Source: Hyaloperonospora brassicae (lineage: Eukaryota; Oomycota; Peronosporomycetes; Peronosporales; Peronosporaceae). Taken from it: a DNA stretch of 64,000 nt. The notes beneath the pieces were generated by a model, which had not been told where the DNA came from, made no database searches, and saw nothing but the letters and a program-made list of their open reading frames with translations. Both the position numbers and the translations under genes were made by a program. Shown in pieces: positions 12,301 to 23,894 of the stretch (position 1 is its first letter; every line of letters begins with the position of its first letter). The stretch lies in assembly GCA_947650285.1 (NCBI GenBank), contig CANTFL010000978.1, positions 1 to 64,000 on the forward strand. Reading direction: 5' to 3'.

Positions 12301-14359
12301 ACGATCTTCTACCCAGTCCTTTTATTCGCTGCTGAAATTTATCGAGCTTAGGTTTTGTGCGTACTAGCGCGATCGGGACAAACACGTTAAAGATTGGCTT
12401 CGTGATTCGGGCCAGCAATTTTATTCCGCCCTCATTTTTATCTTATTTATTCGATAATGCGTATCAGACACATAAATTTTTGACCTAAGAGCGTGTCCCC
12501 AATAGGTGCTTGTAAAAACATTTTTAATTTACTACTTAAACGAAAATATGAAGGTAATGTATTCTCACTGATCGTAAAAATGCAGTGAATAATAAAAAAG
12601 GAGCTTATATTGCCGTAGTTAAAAGTCAGTACAAATGCTACATCGTGTAATCGTAAATTGTATTCTGAACAAATTAAGCTAAAATCTGTTTCTAATGTTT
12701 CAATTTTTTATATGCGCTTTACGATACACATTTTTTATTCGCCAAATAAAATTGCGTTGCGGCAGGCGACAAAGCGTTCACCAAGCACATTTATAAAGTT
12801 TTAAAAATTGCCAAGCGCCAGATTACAATGACCTACAAAGTCGTTTTAATTTATATTTTTACAGAGGTTTAGTACCACGTCAAAATGACCAACGCTTGTA
12901 ATGATTTTCATAACAAGTGTCAAATTAGTTCACAGGATTACAAATACATGTTTGAGTGTGAATAAATCGTTCTCTTAAACTTTAATATAAATAGAGCTCA
13001 TTAGACATCGATCTTCTCTGCTTTACATTTCTGCGACTTCGATCTACCGGGTCAACACCGACGCAGTACGCTATACATGGTTCTCATGCTTAGAATTGAC
13101 TGACAGTCACGCACGATGCTCATGACCATTCAATTGGTTGTACTACCAGTTATCTTGAAAGGTCGATAAACTTTACCAGAATTCTTTTTTTGCCTACCTG
13201 TCACCTACATGAACTAAATAGTTGTACCTCCCACGGTCCTCATTGCCATCACCAAGCCTAAGGGTAGAGACCACAAATATCTTGGGACGACAGCGTACGC
13301 GAAACATTGTACAAATGTACAACTGACTTCGAGTATATATTTTTATACTAAATATAAAAATTAGATACATAAATTCGCGATTCAATGCCGGACATATGGA
13401 TATCAAGGTATAGTGGGAGAAAAGACAGACACTAATTAGACCAAAAAAACAGACTGTTTCTTTGCTAGAAAGATAGAGATGTTGTATGTAGGGGACATGA
13501 GAAAAAATCTAGTTGGTTTAAAAAGAGGATGGATAGAATAGGACTAGTACCACCAACTCCAGCCCACGTCATTTTGGCTCTTTTCAGGATAACCTTCCAA
13601 GCTTTTCTGGTGTAGATACACCGGCAAGTATCAACAAACCCGTACTATCACATATCTTGAATATATAGGTGAATGTATGTTATAAATAAAGTCCCTAATC
13701 GACTAAAATTGGTCGCCATGATCTCTGTAGTGTAAATGCGGTTAGGCGGATTACAAGGTGTGAACCGCAGATCGCGCTGCGACCAAGTACTAGTTTTTCG
13801 GTAAGTGAGAGCCACACAATGAGGTGCACCACACACCGCGATCTCATGTATCGTGGTCTTAAGTATTGCGATTTTAGGAAATTGATCTCGTGCAACGCGT
13901 TCTGATGATGATGGGTTAAAGATATCTGGCGTGGATCACCGGATTTGATGGACAAAGAAATCTTGACAGCACAAGGCAAAGAGTGGCGATACATACCAAC
14001 AAGCAAAATAGGCTGATGGAATTTGAGACTATGTTTCGATACCATTCAAAAAAATCAAAACTTCCTATGAATGCACAAGTATCTTTCTTAATTTTGGGTA
14101 GGATCGTTATGCCTCCTGACGTCTGATTAGATCGACAGCCTGCTAAGATTATCATTCCGAGATTATTTGGCCAGGATGGCAAACACTCTTAAATACTCTT
14201 TAAATGCGATTAGACACAGATAGAAAGATCGCACGACGACTAGTTTATATTAAAGATTTTAAAATCAAGCATATATTTGGTAAATATGATCTCGTAGAGA
14301 CTATGGTAAAACTTTTTAAGCAAAATACTAATACGACCGTGGTCGTGTGCATCTTTACA
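6301..14359. other. Gene-free AT-rich stretch
   Basis: About 8 kb with only short open frames, none matching a family I recognise. Two weak plus-strand frames at 9019-9273 and 9365-9571 lie close together but show no convincing motif. A short TA run lies near 7143-7156. Confidence 0.5.
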
Positions 14360-14465
14360 TACGATCACCATCCCATCTCAAACATGGTAAAGTTTTTCAT
14401 CGACACGAGTCCACCTAGAAGCGCATAGCACGCCCATCGACGGTCAAAAAAGGGTGACAAGGCTA
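14360..14465 (+). mobile_element. LTR scrap of the 46-56 kb gypsy family
   Basis: The block CCATCTCAAACATGG, AAGTTTTTCAT and GACACGAGTCCACCT, then CGCCCATCGACGG and ACAAGGCTA, aligns with the LTR at about 56155-56260 (CCATCTCAACCACGG, AAGTTTTCCATTGACACGAG and so on). Identity is roughly 80 percent over the clearest 40 bp and lower after. It has the same orientation as the copies at 54.3 and 55.5 kb. No internal region is recognisable beside it. Confidence 0.6.
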
Positions 14466-16190
14466 ATTATTACTCAAACAGAGTTCCCCCTCCTATATCT
14501 ATTCGTCTGTGCACCGGTGGAGAATCATGATCACAAGAATCGCATGATCGCCACTGAAATACGTATTTGATGATTCTTCTTCAATTCTTACATTAATTTT
14601 TATAAAAAACTTCGATTTAGGCTAACCCGTAGGAGGCGTCCAGGAGGCGTTTGATCGCGTCTCACGATAAAGACCACTAAATTATAGGTATCTTTAACGA
14701 TTAACACCTCGCTAATTGATCATACAACCAAAGACCGATATTTAGCAAGTATATGATCACTGGATATCTCGCGCAGAAGACAGAATCGCCGGTAAACTGG
14801 TGCATCGTTCGATTTCAGTAAACCTCAGTAGTTCAAGTAATTACTGGGTGGATGAGATTTGAAAGTCCTGGCCCCCTCTGACATTTAAATAACGAGATAT
14901 GCATGGTCGTACGATGCCCGGAGGGTCATGTATAAGCGATGAAAATGTCAGAAAAATATTTGGCCCTCAAATTCAACTTCTTACATTCCGGCGAGGCGAC
15001 AAATCGATAAGAAGTGCAAGTCGTCGAGCCGTTAAATCTTTTATGCCTTGCGTCATTTCAACATGTAAGAGACCGATCCCGGTGGACGAGTGAGAGAGCA
15101 CTGGCACCGTGACTGGTGGCACGTGTATCGAAACCCTCACATAGGATGTACTACTACCCATCAACGGAGATTGGCCAACAAAGTTGTATATAGTCGATGA
15201 TACGCGTCCCCGACTCATTTTCAACCTTCTCTTTCTCTAAATTTGTTAGGTTATTATTTGAAATAAAATTTAGCTATAAAATAACTAATGGATATATTGT
15301 TCATAATTTGGTGGTGCCCAAATCACAACGTACACGGCTCACGTGCATAGGTCCAATTTGAGACGACATGAATGCATTAAAAAAACGTCTGCTCGATGCA
15401 GATCAAGTTTCAATACGGATACTTTTCTTTTGATACGAAACAAACGACAGGCAATGAAACGACTGTCATCCGTGCTTGGAATTTCGAAGGATTGATAGTC
15501 GATATAGATTCGAGTATTGTGGATGCGGTGAGTCAAGTTTAATGAAACCTCTCGCAAACTATATTCAAAGCTTGACTTTACAAATCTAGTTATGACTTAT
15601 AATTATAAATAGTTGTAAATTATTATATGCACGTGAAGCTCTAGTCGTGGACGATTCGGTCATTTAAAATATATAAGAATCATACGTGCATGTTGTAATA
15701 AAGAAAATAAACACCACCCTCTGGAAATAGGATCGTATGCGTATCATGTGCAGCGACTCCTACCCGCATCTTTATGATCACGAATAATAGCTGTTAGGTA
15801 TCTGACGTTACTTGCGTACTAGCGCAAAACTGAGTTTGTAGACTAGTATTACACCTGACTTGTCTATCCTGCATTATAAACCCGAAGTTAAGCCAGGAAT
15901 GCATATACAATTTCGATTGAATATGATATGTAAAATGATTATTGACATTTTATGCTGGGAATTGTTAAATGTACGTCTATGATTTGTTAAATGTGCGCCT
16001 TGTTAAAAGTACCCTTTTTTGGCTAACACTACCAACCATGGGCTCTTAGAAAGCAAGATAGTCAGCACTTACAGGATCGACGGGTTTAGTAAACGCCTAA
16101 TTCTGCCTAACGTGACCAATTGCCACCTCAGATTGCTTCTTAGAGTTATAAAGACACGGAAACTTACGAAGTAATATTTCGTAAAATTAA
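14466..16190. other. Gene-free stretch
   Basis: There are short open frames on both strands at 14.9-15.6 kb but no recognised domain. Some of this could be transposon sequence too decayed to name. Confidence 0.4.
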
Positions 16191-16194
16191 GTAC

Positions 16195-18080
16195 ATGCTG
16201 ATCCCACCAGAACAAACCGATGACACCTACGATAATCTTCGAATCTCAGTGGATGCTTTTACTCTCACTCAACAGTACCAAGTTACCGTCACAAGAGCTA
16301 GTGATGGATGCATATATTAATTGAAGTGCGATCGTGGCGGGGTGCCACGTCGGGTGTCAGACGAAAATACCAAGCGTTAAGGTGCCACAAGATATGGGAC
16401 TGCAAGTTATAGCTCTATGCCCGGGTCAAAAAAGATGATCTTTGGCACTTAACAGTCAAGAATGAAGTGCATGATTACTCAACCACATTTGATATAGCTG
16501 ATCGTGCAGCTGCACGACGCATTAACAAGAACCAGTAGCTTATGGTTGAGCTAAATATCAAGGCGGGTAGGTCCCCGATAGAGACTTGTATTACTTTGAG
16601 GCTTAAGAACCCAGGGACACTAGCGCACGCAAGGACTACATACGACAAGTGAATTCGCATCCAGAACAAGAGCTTGATAGGAAAGGAACCGATGGAGGCA
16701 CATGTGGATGATTTTCGTCGAAATCAGTACCGTTTTCAGTACGATTGTGATCGTGAAGGGCATATTACTCAATGTTTTTTGCGCAAATAATTGCTTCTTA
16801 TCTTCTCCACCAATTTATCGATGCGCTGATGATATATTTTACGTACAAAACTGACAGTTGTGGTATATTACTTCTGCATGTAACTGTCCCAATTAGTTTG
16901 TATATTTTAATTTTCTTGGGCTTTATGCTCCTACGAAACGTCTCCCCTGATTATACAAATGGGCGCAAGAGCGTGTTGCGGATTTGTATTAGCTCGCAAA
17001 ATGACATGCAGCGCCTCGCGCCACTCACCCGAATACGCTTGTAACCGACTGAGATTATGGTTTGCTTGCCGCGATTGATAGCGTATTTCCGCAATCAAAG
17101 AATTAAATATGTCGTTGCCATATTGAAAAAAATTGCTTCAAAATTATTGCCAGCATTTTACTGTGGATGATCGGGACGATTATACAAAGGACTGGATGGA
17201 GGTAGATAAATGTAGCATTGTCTACAATTCTCCTTGATCACTCATGATATTGTCCACTCACAGATGGTGCGGGCAGAAGCAAAAGCATAATGTTTTATAC
17301 ATGGGGTGATTTCCAAGAGAAATATTCGGTGAAGAAGATGGTGCTTGACTACATTACGCGCCAGTGGATCCCATTGATAACCCGCTTTGTATCCGCATGA
17401 CCAAATAAGCTTTTGAATTTAACAATTTGAATACGTCAAGAGTGGAGGGAGCTCATGCCGTAATAAAAGAATTCAAGGTGTCGATCATGGACCTGTGAGA
17501 TGTGTGCAATAAGATTGATTTAGCCTTGCTCAACGTGGTGGCTGAACTAAGAGCTGGGGTAGGCGGTTGTATCATAATTTGTCAAATGATCACGATGATA
17601 GTTTTTAGCTGGGGTGGGTTAGTCCTGTTTCACAAGAAGCGCTTATGAAAGCTCACAAGCAAATGCTACTATTAAATGAACCAAAATTGTGTCGACTTAA
17701 TTGTTATGGATCATATAGCATCACATTATAGTTACTGTGCGTGCACAAAATTTTAGCACGAAAGCCCTCGGGAGGAGGCCTTCACATTGGTGACCATTAT
17801 GCAGATTGACACCTTCGGCCTGTACAATTATTAACTAATTCACAATATTTGGATCTAGAATTGTAAAAGATATTGACAGCGTCGATATAGAAGAAATCGT
17901 TTAAACTATGCTATTAACGTATTGTTTTTTAAATCCCCATCAACATCTGGTCATGAAACACCAGCTTCCAGAGATGGGGTCGCATACATTTAATTTGGCG
18001 AATACGGCAATACCAGGGGCGAAAGGTCGCCCCAACTTGGGCCAAATCAAACGTACACCGGGTATAAATGCCGAATGATT
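16195..18080 (+). pseudogene. MULE transposase relic, near full length
   Basis: An ATG at 16195 opens LIPPEQTDDTYDNL, then DAFTLTQQYQVTVTRA and, after a stop, LKCDRGG, which is the FAR1-like DNA-binding domain. HLTVKNEVHDYST follows near 16440, and PMEAHVDDFRRN and YDCDREGHITQCF at 16692-16780. The catalytic part starts at 16772: FFAQIIASYLL, DALMIYFTYKTD and PDYTNGRKSVLR. Family members carry MDCTYKTN, so the first catalytic Asp appears replaced by Tyr (IYFTYKTD). Further on come HFTVDDRDDYTKDWMEVD near 17155-17210, NTSRVEGAHAVIKEFKVS near 17427-17490, and a basic GAKGRPNLGQIKRTPG tail near 18017-18060. Several stops and frame changes separate these blocks. It would have been a cut-and-paste transposase acting in the nucleus. 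No terminal repeats were identified with confidence. Confidence 0.75.
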
Positions 18081-21040
18081 TAGCTCAACCTATAGAGGCG
18101 CGTCATAATTTGAATTAGTTGAAGCGGCAGTTGGCAGAAAAAGCGATGTATGTGGCCAAAGAGGTACTAGGCATAATGCAAAAACATTTCTACAAAGATA
18201 CAAGCAGTCATCTGAAAGCATGAAAGCACTGGCAATGATACCAACATCAATACATCAGCAGTGACATCCCCCTTTATCGATCCTGTAAAAGTATAGTGAA
18301 AAAAATTAAGTCACAGGTTTGTGTACATAACGACAGTTAAGGTAAAAAAGGTTATATTGCTACTATCTCATTCACTTACAATTTTCTTATCGCATTGGGA
18401 TATCTACAACGGTACTGGTGGTGGATACAGAGGTGTAAAATTTTCTTAGCCTGCGTAAAAGTGTCAGCATTTACTTAGCGATTATTTCGAACCATATGAT
18501 GCCATACCTCTGGTATCATGGACTTTCCTTTCGACGTTATCTGACGCCAAGCAATAATGATTGTATGCATCACGTCATCGTGTGTGACGTGTAGAAATGT
18601 CTTTTGCTGATACTTCTTATATCTATACAATATGTCGACAAGCGCAAATATGCAGGAAAGTAAGCGATAAACATTTTGAATTTAAAATTGCCATCTATCG
18701 CATAAAACTTTGGCTTAATACCTTTAAAACATACTGACACGTCGCACAGACTCGTTGTCCTACAAGAACAAGTTGTGCGACATATTTTTAAAGGTAACAA
18801 GCAGCACTTCGTTCGCCCCGATTATGGCCATTATCTTCAGGTGTTTAGGCGCATAGCGCAATCGCCGCGGCGTCTTGATTCTCAATTCAGTAATATAATT
18901 GTTTTGTTGCACTTTGCACGCTTCAGGGCGACCAATGTACGTTATCTGTGGCTTTGGTCGCCCTAATCCTGCTGTAGAACCTCATCAAGTAAATCTTTTG
19001 TCGCTCGATCTTTAATTTAAGCTGGCATATCAACCAAATAAGCGAAAACCTTCATCAGCGAGTTGTCAGCAGCCCTACACTCATCTCACACGTTCCAGAC
19101 ACGTGCATCGTCCTATGTGATTGTCGACTAGGGCGGCGCCTGATAAGAAACCTTTTGAAAGCTTTCCCTACGCAAGGTGGTGCATTCAACAACAAAATTT
19201 AATACTTTTGTAGAAAAGATTACATTTTTATTTTCGAGGGAAGGCGTGTAACACCAAATAGTAAATCGTATCAAAAGGCGTACATTAAGTAATTTGGTGG
19301 GCCTGCATTAAACAATTCCCTTCAATTTAGCAAAAAATACTCTACGCTATCAGTGGAAAAATCATTTGTACCTAATTATGGGTACCATTGCTTATTCAAC
19401 TTAAACCTACGAATACGAAGAACATAGATGATGAATTTCAGGCACATATTAATGACTTTTATTTACGCAATTTTGTACAAAGTTGTTGCGTTAGACGTTC
19501 GAACGATTAATGATCTAATTAGTTTGCAACTGTGACTAAAAAAGTGTTCATTTCAGCGGCGCAAAACATCATTAGATAACATTATGGTTGTAAAAGAAAA
19601 ATTGGGCAATATGCCAATCAATTAAGTACTGCCTGATTCTACTGTGGCAGCAAAATCCGGACAGCTTGAATTTTGTCAGGTGCCAATCACAGATCGCTTT
19701 TATAGGTAGTCATTTGTAACAGTTGTACACATCAGACTAATGTGTTTAATCTTGCCGGAAAAGGTCGACTTTTAAGCGGTTACATGCTTCAATACCGCTC
19801 TTCTTTTTTGAAAATATAATGACTTTTATAGGCAACTGATAATTAATTAGCGTGGCGCTCCTCTCGACCTCCTTCTGGATGGAAATTTAAACGCAATTTA
19901 ACTTCAAATGCCTAAACAAATCGTGTATGCTATGTCAGAACAGATTCTGTCATACAGAAACACAAAATAAAACACGGCAAACCAAGCGATTTTTATATAC
20001 CAACCACGCATTTGCCGTTCTCGATTTTAAATAAAAGTTTAAGAAATGTTATGGGGATGTTACGGTCGCGTCATTTGGAATATACATTAAGTGAAGCAGT
20101 AAATTTACAGCCACTCCAGAAAATTCAATTTCAATAGAGATAAGTATGCGCGTGTTATTGAATCTACAAACTCACGCGAAAACCTGAACAAACCTTCAAA
20201 ATTAATACTAATTCAGAGATCGCGTTACGATTATATAAAGATATGGTAACTCGCCACCGAATCATTGTGCCATACAATAAAATGTCCGGCCTCTGACACG
20301 CTCCGACCGGGACAAAGCCAAGACGACGTTGTGTAATAGTGTGCAAATGTGTGTGCATGTTTTGTGCTACGAATTATAAGTGGACAGGAGAGCTTAAAAT
20401 ATGATTGATTGAGTCAAACATTTTGCTCACGTGTGAGAGCTCGGAATTAAGATTATACGTGCCGATCTGCTTCACTTCATCGTGAGTTGTGTCATCGTGT
20501 TAATCTACCTCGACATGTGGACTATGTACGAGTTGTACATGATGGTGCTTTAATGTATAGGCACGTGCTTCCGTGTCCATGTATATCCATACGCGCGTAC
20601 TTGACTGCAAATTAACCGTTACTTTGTATAAAATGGTAGGTAAGCAGCTACATGTTGGCCTACATGCCGCCCATGTGCTATCCTGATGACGCGTTTTCCC
20701 GTGAAATAATGGTGTACAGAGTGGTTGCTATGTTCAACAAACGCTGAGCATCAGTGATGTGCTTGCATAAATTATGTAGATAAGCTGATTGATGCTCAGG
20801 ATCTGTATGTCAGGTACCCATCGGTTTTGACTTTGTCGACATTCCGCCCCGCAAGCAGTGGATGGCGTTTCTACTATTAATCGGTCGTCGACGATTAGAA
20901 TACGCGTGCTGTACGTATGAAAAGTTAATAGTTGATGAAGAATTTTTAGTGGATGCTGTGATTGCAGTGGATGTACAGATAACTCACAGTTAGAGAGCGC
21001 AATATGTCCATAAAGTTTCGCTGTGTCCTTAAGATCGAAA
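18081..21040. other. Gene-free stretch
   Basis: AT-rich with short open frames only. I recognised no protein family or RNA gene. Confidence 0.45.
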
Positions 21041-21044
21041 TCAA

Positions 21045-22946
21045 CTTAAAGGACACCACTTCTTTTCTGTTGAAATATGATTGATTAAAATATTTAGGAA
21101 AATTATATAGGAATTGGATGATTGGAATAAGTTTCTAGGAAAGTCAGATATGAAGAAAAATGTAGAAGTCTAAGTGATCTAACATATTAAATATCAGTTT
21201 CATTTTTGCGTGCTATTAAGTTATTGCTGGTAGTTTAGTATGGGCCACTGATCTTACTCTTTCGAGAAATTAATCGGTGATTTGCTGCTGGTGCATTCTA
21301 TGTTATAGCTGTTGGCGGCATTTCTCGGTCAGAAGTTGCATCCCCACAATAATAATCTTGTGTGCAATATCGATCTTGTGTACGAATAGGTACGTAGACA
21401 ATTGTATTGCAGCATTCAGCGCGTCGCGATGAGTGAAAATGGGAATTTCGTCTCCGTCGCTGTCGTCATCACGCGGAAATGTCTCAGAGGTGGCAGTTTC
21501 ATCGGAGTCTGGTTCCCATTCTTCCAGGTCTTAGTCACACTCCAGATAGTCGTCTGCATCCATTACATCACAAATGATAGATTGTCGATTAGATTAGCCA
21601 GTATTGAGAGATCATTGGGGCGGACCGGCTCGTCTTGCCTACGGAGCACTGCCGCCATAACTCCCGACACGATTCCGGTGTGGATCCAACAGTGTCGAAT
21701 CGTTTCAGGGCGCATCTCAGCCCACAATTTTACTATCATAAGGATTGCGCTAAGAACGTCGAGCTTCTTGTCCTCCGTCCCTGCCGTCACCATGTCCGGT
21801 AGCCACTGCACGAATTGGGCCTTGAACTTGAGCTTGAAGTTGCGAATAATGCCCGCGTTTATTGGCTGCAAATGGGAGGTGGTATTTGGCGGAAGGAAAG
21901 TGAATGTGTACGTTTGAGAGCTCCAAATTGACATGTGAGGTCGCGTTGTCGAGCAGCAGAAGAACTTTTTGCCCACTAATTTTGAGAATGAACGCTTTTA
22001 ACCAATTTGCAAAGATGTCGCCAGTCATCCATACCTTTGCATTTGCATGGATGAGGACGGGTAGCTTGGAAACGTAGATGGCTTTGAAGCAACGGGGGTT
22101 GAGGGACTTGTTGATCACTATAGGGTCCAGTTTCTCAGTCCCGTCCATATTGGAGCATAGCCCTATCGAAATGCGCGACTTATATTTCTTCTTGCCACGC
22201 ATAGTCATCGTTGCCAGAGCCCGCGATGCATTCATGCGATATAATAGACCGGTTGTATCCATGTTGAAAACATCGCACGCCGCGCAGCCGTCGAGAAGGG
22301 TCCGAAATTCCTGGCGCCGCCGGTGAAGGGTCTCTAGCTCGACTGAGGCCGCCTCGAAATGCAGTGGGTAAAACTTGATGCCGTGTCGGGCTTTGAACCT
22401 GGACACCCACAAAAGCGAGAGCGTCGTCGTTACACCTGCTTCCTCGAGCAGTTGATTGGCCTCCTGGTGGAGGATGAAGTCGGTCAACGTGTCTTTACTT
22501 CGAGTGTCGAGCACGAAAACGAATAGCGCTTTCTCCACCTCGGCATGTCTGCCCTTCTGCTGCTGTTTGGCTATCGGATTGAGGGTGACAGGAATTGTCC
22601 TCGCTCAGAATCCTGCTGATCGTGAACCGTGCAACACGGACTCCAAACTCTACCAGCGCCCATCGACAGAGATCGGCTTGCGTGAGTTCAGGGTTCTCTC
22701 GCTGGTTTGTCTGTAGAGCTCTCTTCTGGACGAAGGAAAGGTGCGTTCGGGGCGCCATTCGTACGTCGTGTTTGTCTGCGGAGGTGTTCGGAAATTGAGA
22801 ATTGTCCTTGCGTGGGGAGAATGGAACGGGTGGCGGGCGTCACTACGTTCTTTTGTCCAATAGCTGTGCGATGAAAAAACACTTGAAAGTTGTATGTGTT
22901 ATCTTGTCCACTAATTTTCGGTTTTAGAACTGTGCTGGTCCTTTAA
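21045..22946 (-). mobile_element. pogo/Tigger-type DNA transposon
   Basis: A transposase relic fills the interior. A candidate end pair flanks it: CTTAAAGGACACCACT at 21045-21060, and on the other side the reverse complement of 22932-22946, TTAAAGGACCAGCAC. They share TTAAAGGAC and then diverge, so the pair is only suggestive. A second copy of each motif lies close by (GTGTCCTTAAG at 21023, GGTCCCTTTAA at 22951), so the true ends are uncertain. Confidence 0.5.
21290..22758 (-). pseudogene. Tigger/pogo-like DDE transposase, two frameshifts
   Basis: The start at 22758 gives MAPRTHLSFVQKRALQ and a CENP-B/pogo-type helix-turn-helix (NPELTQADLCRWA, RFTISRILSED). A frameshift near 22590 leads to the frame with VEKALFVFVLD, then SLLWVSRFKARHGI, the second DNA-binding helix-turn-helix. 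The DDE_1 core follows: VFNMDTTGLLYRM near 22265 with the first Asp, and KVLLLLDNATSHVNLE near 21970-21930 with the second. A second frameshift near 21898 leads to LPPNTTSHLQPINAGIIRNF, where the family has LQPxDAGII, so the third acidic residue is Asn. An acidic tail (DDDSDGDEIP) runs to about 21430, and weak homology ends near 21290. Such proteins bind element ends and move them into TA sites. This copy cannot be active as it stands. Confidence 0.85.
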
Positions 22947-23894
22947 CCGTGGTCCCTTTAATTGTGAGCCATCTGTAGTTTCGTAGATGGGTGAATGGGT
23001 GGATGGGTGGCAGGTTTCTTACTCTGTTCGACGATCTTTGTGTGACTCCGTGAACAGGATGGGCTTAATTCCGTACGTTGAGTGCAATCCAACAACCCAC
23101 GTCAGATACTCGCATCCTTTTGGGCTGAAGAAGATTAAATCGAGGTACGCGAAGGTCGACTATTTTCGTCCAATCATGTGTAGAGAGTTAGTTTGCGACA
23201 AGGCGTGAAAATAGTTACTTTTACGAGAAACAGGCATGTCCTACAATGTAGAGGGCGATAGAGGGAGAGTGCGAATTGCTGTGAAGATTATTGAAGTGAC
23301 AAGACCCCGTATCGAGCGAGTAGGCCCAGTGATTGAACAAGGAGAACGGGTGACCTACGAGACCGTGGGTGGCAACGTATTTGGGTAGACTATAGAAGTC
23401 GCCAACTTCGTTGAAACCAAGAGTAAGTTTTTATGTGGTCGATAGGCACGTGGTCGGTCAAAAATCGGCTCTCATCATTAATAATTCATGCGTGCTTGTA
23501 GCTCTGTCCACTATTGGCGTCTCAAGCAAGAACGGTGTCGGATGCTTCCAGTCGCACTACCGCGCCAAATATAGGAAGATTTGCGAGTTTAATATGTACA
23601 TGATATATGATTACCGTAAGATATTGTACACGACGACGGAGAGCTCGAACCTCTAGCCCTGCAATTACACGCCGTCACGTTATACGTTTTTGCCATGTCC
23701 AAAAACATTTAAGCGATCTGACCCCGAAGCTCAAAGATGAAATGGATTATTGTATTATTTTGTATTTACGCTGTATCATGAGAGTCAGGACGAGATTATG
23801 CGTTTCGCCAAAATTGTTAATGTGCAGTTTTTGTATTCCTCATTCTTTGGTCCGGTATCACTTAGCCGGTATACAACGGCGTGAAGACCAGCAT
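22947..23894. other. No recognised gene
   Basis: Plus-strand frames at 22987-23208 and about 23236-23387 look somewhat coding-like (less AT-rich, with [14 protein letters not shown] in the first), but I do not recognise a family. They could be one decayed protein broken between 23208 and 23236. Confidence 0.3.

Noticed and set aside
14204..14340. RNase H-like reading (ARRLVYIKDFKIKH) before the LTR scrap
   Set aside because: Only a loose resemblance to gypsy RNase H ends; the region may be diverged LTR sequence.
21402..21917. 171-codon plus-strand open frame
   Set aside because: It is the antisense shadow of the Tigger transposase, whose motifs lie on the minus strand.
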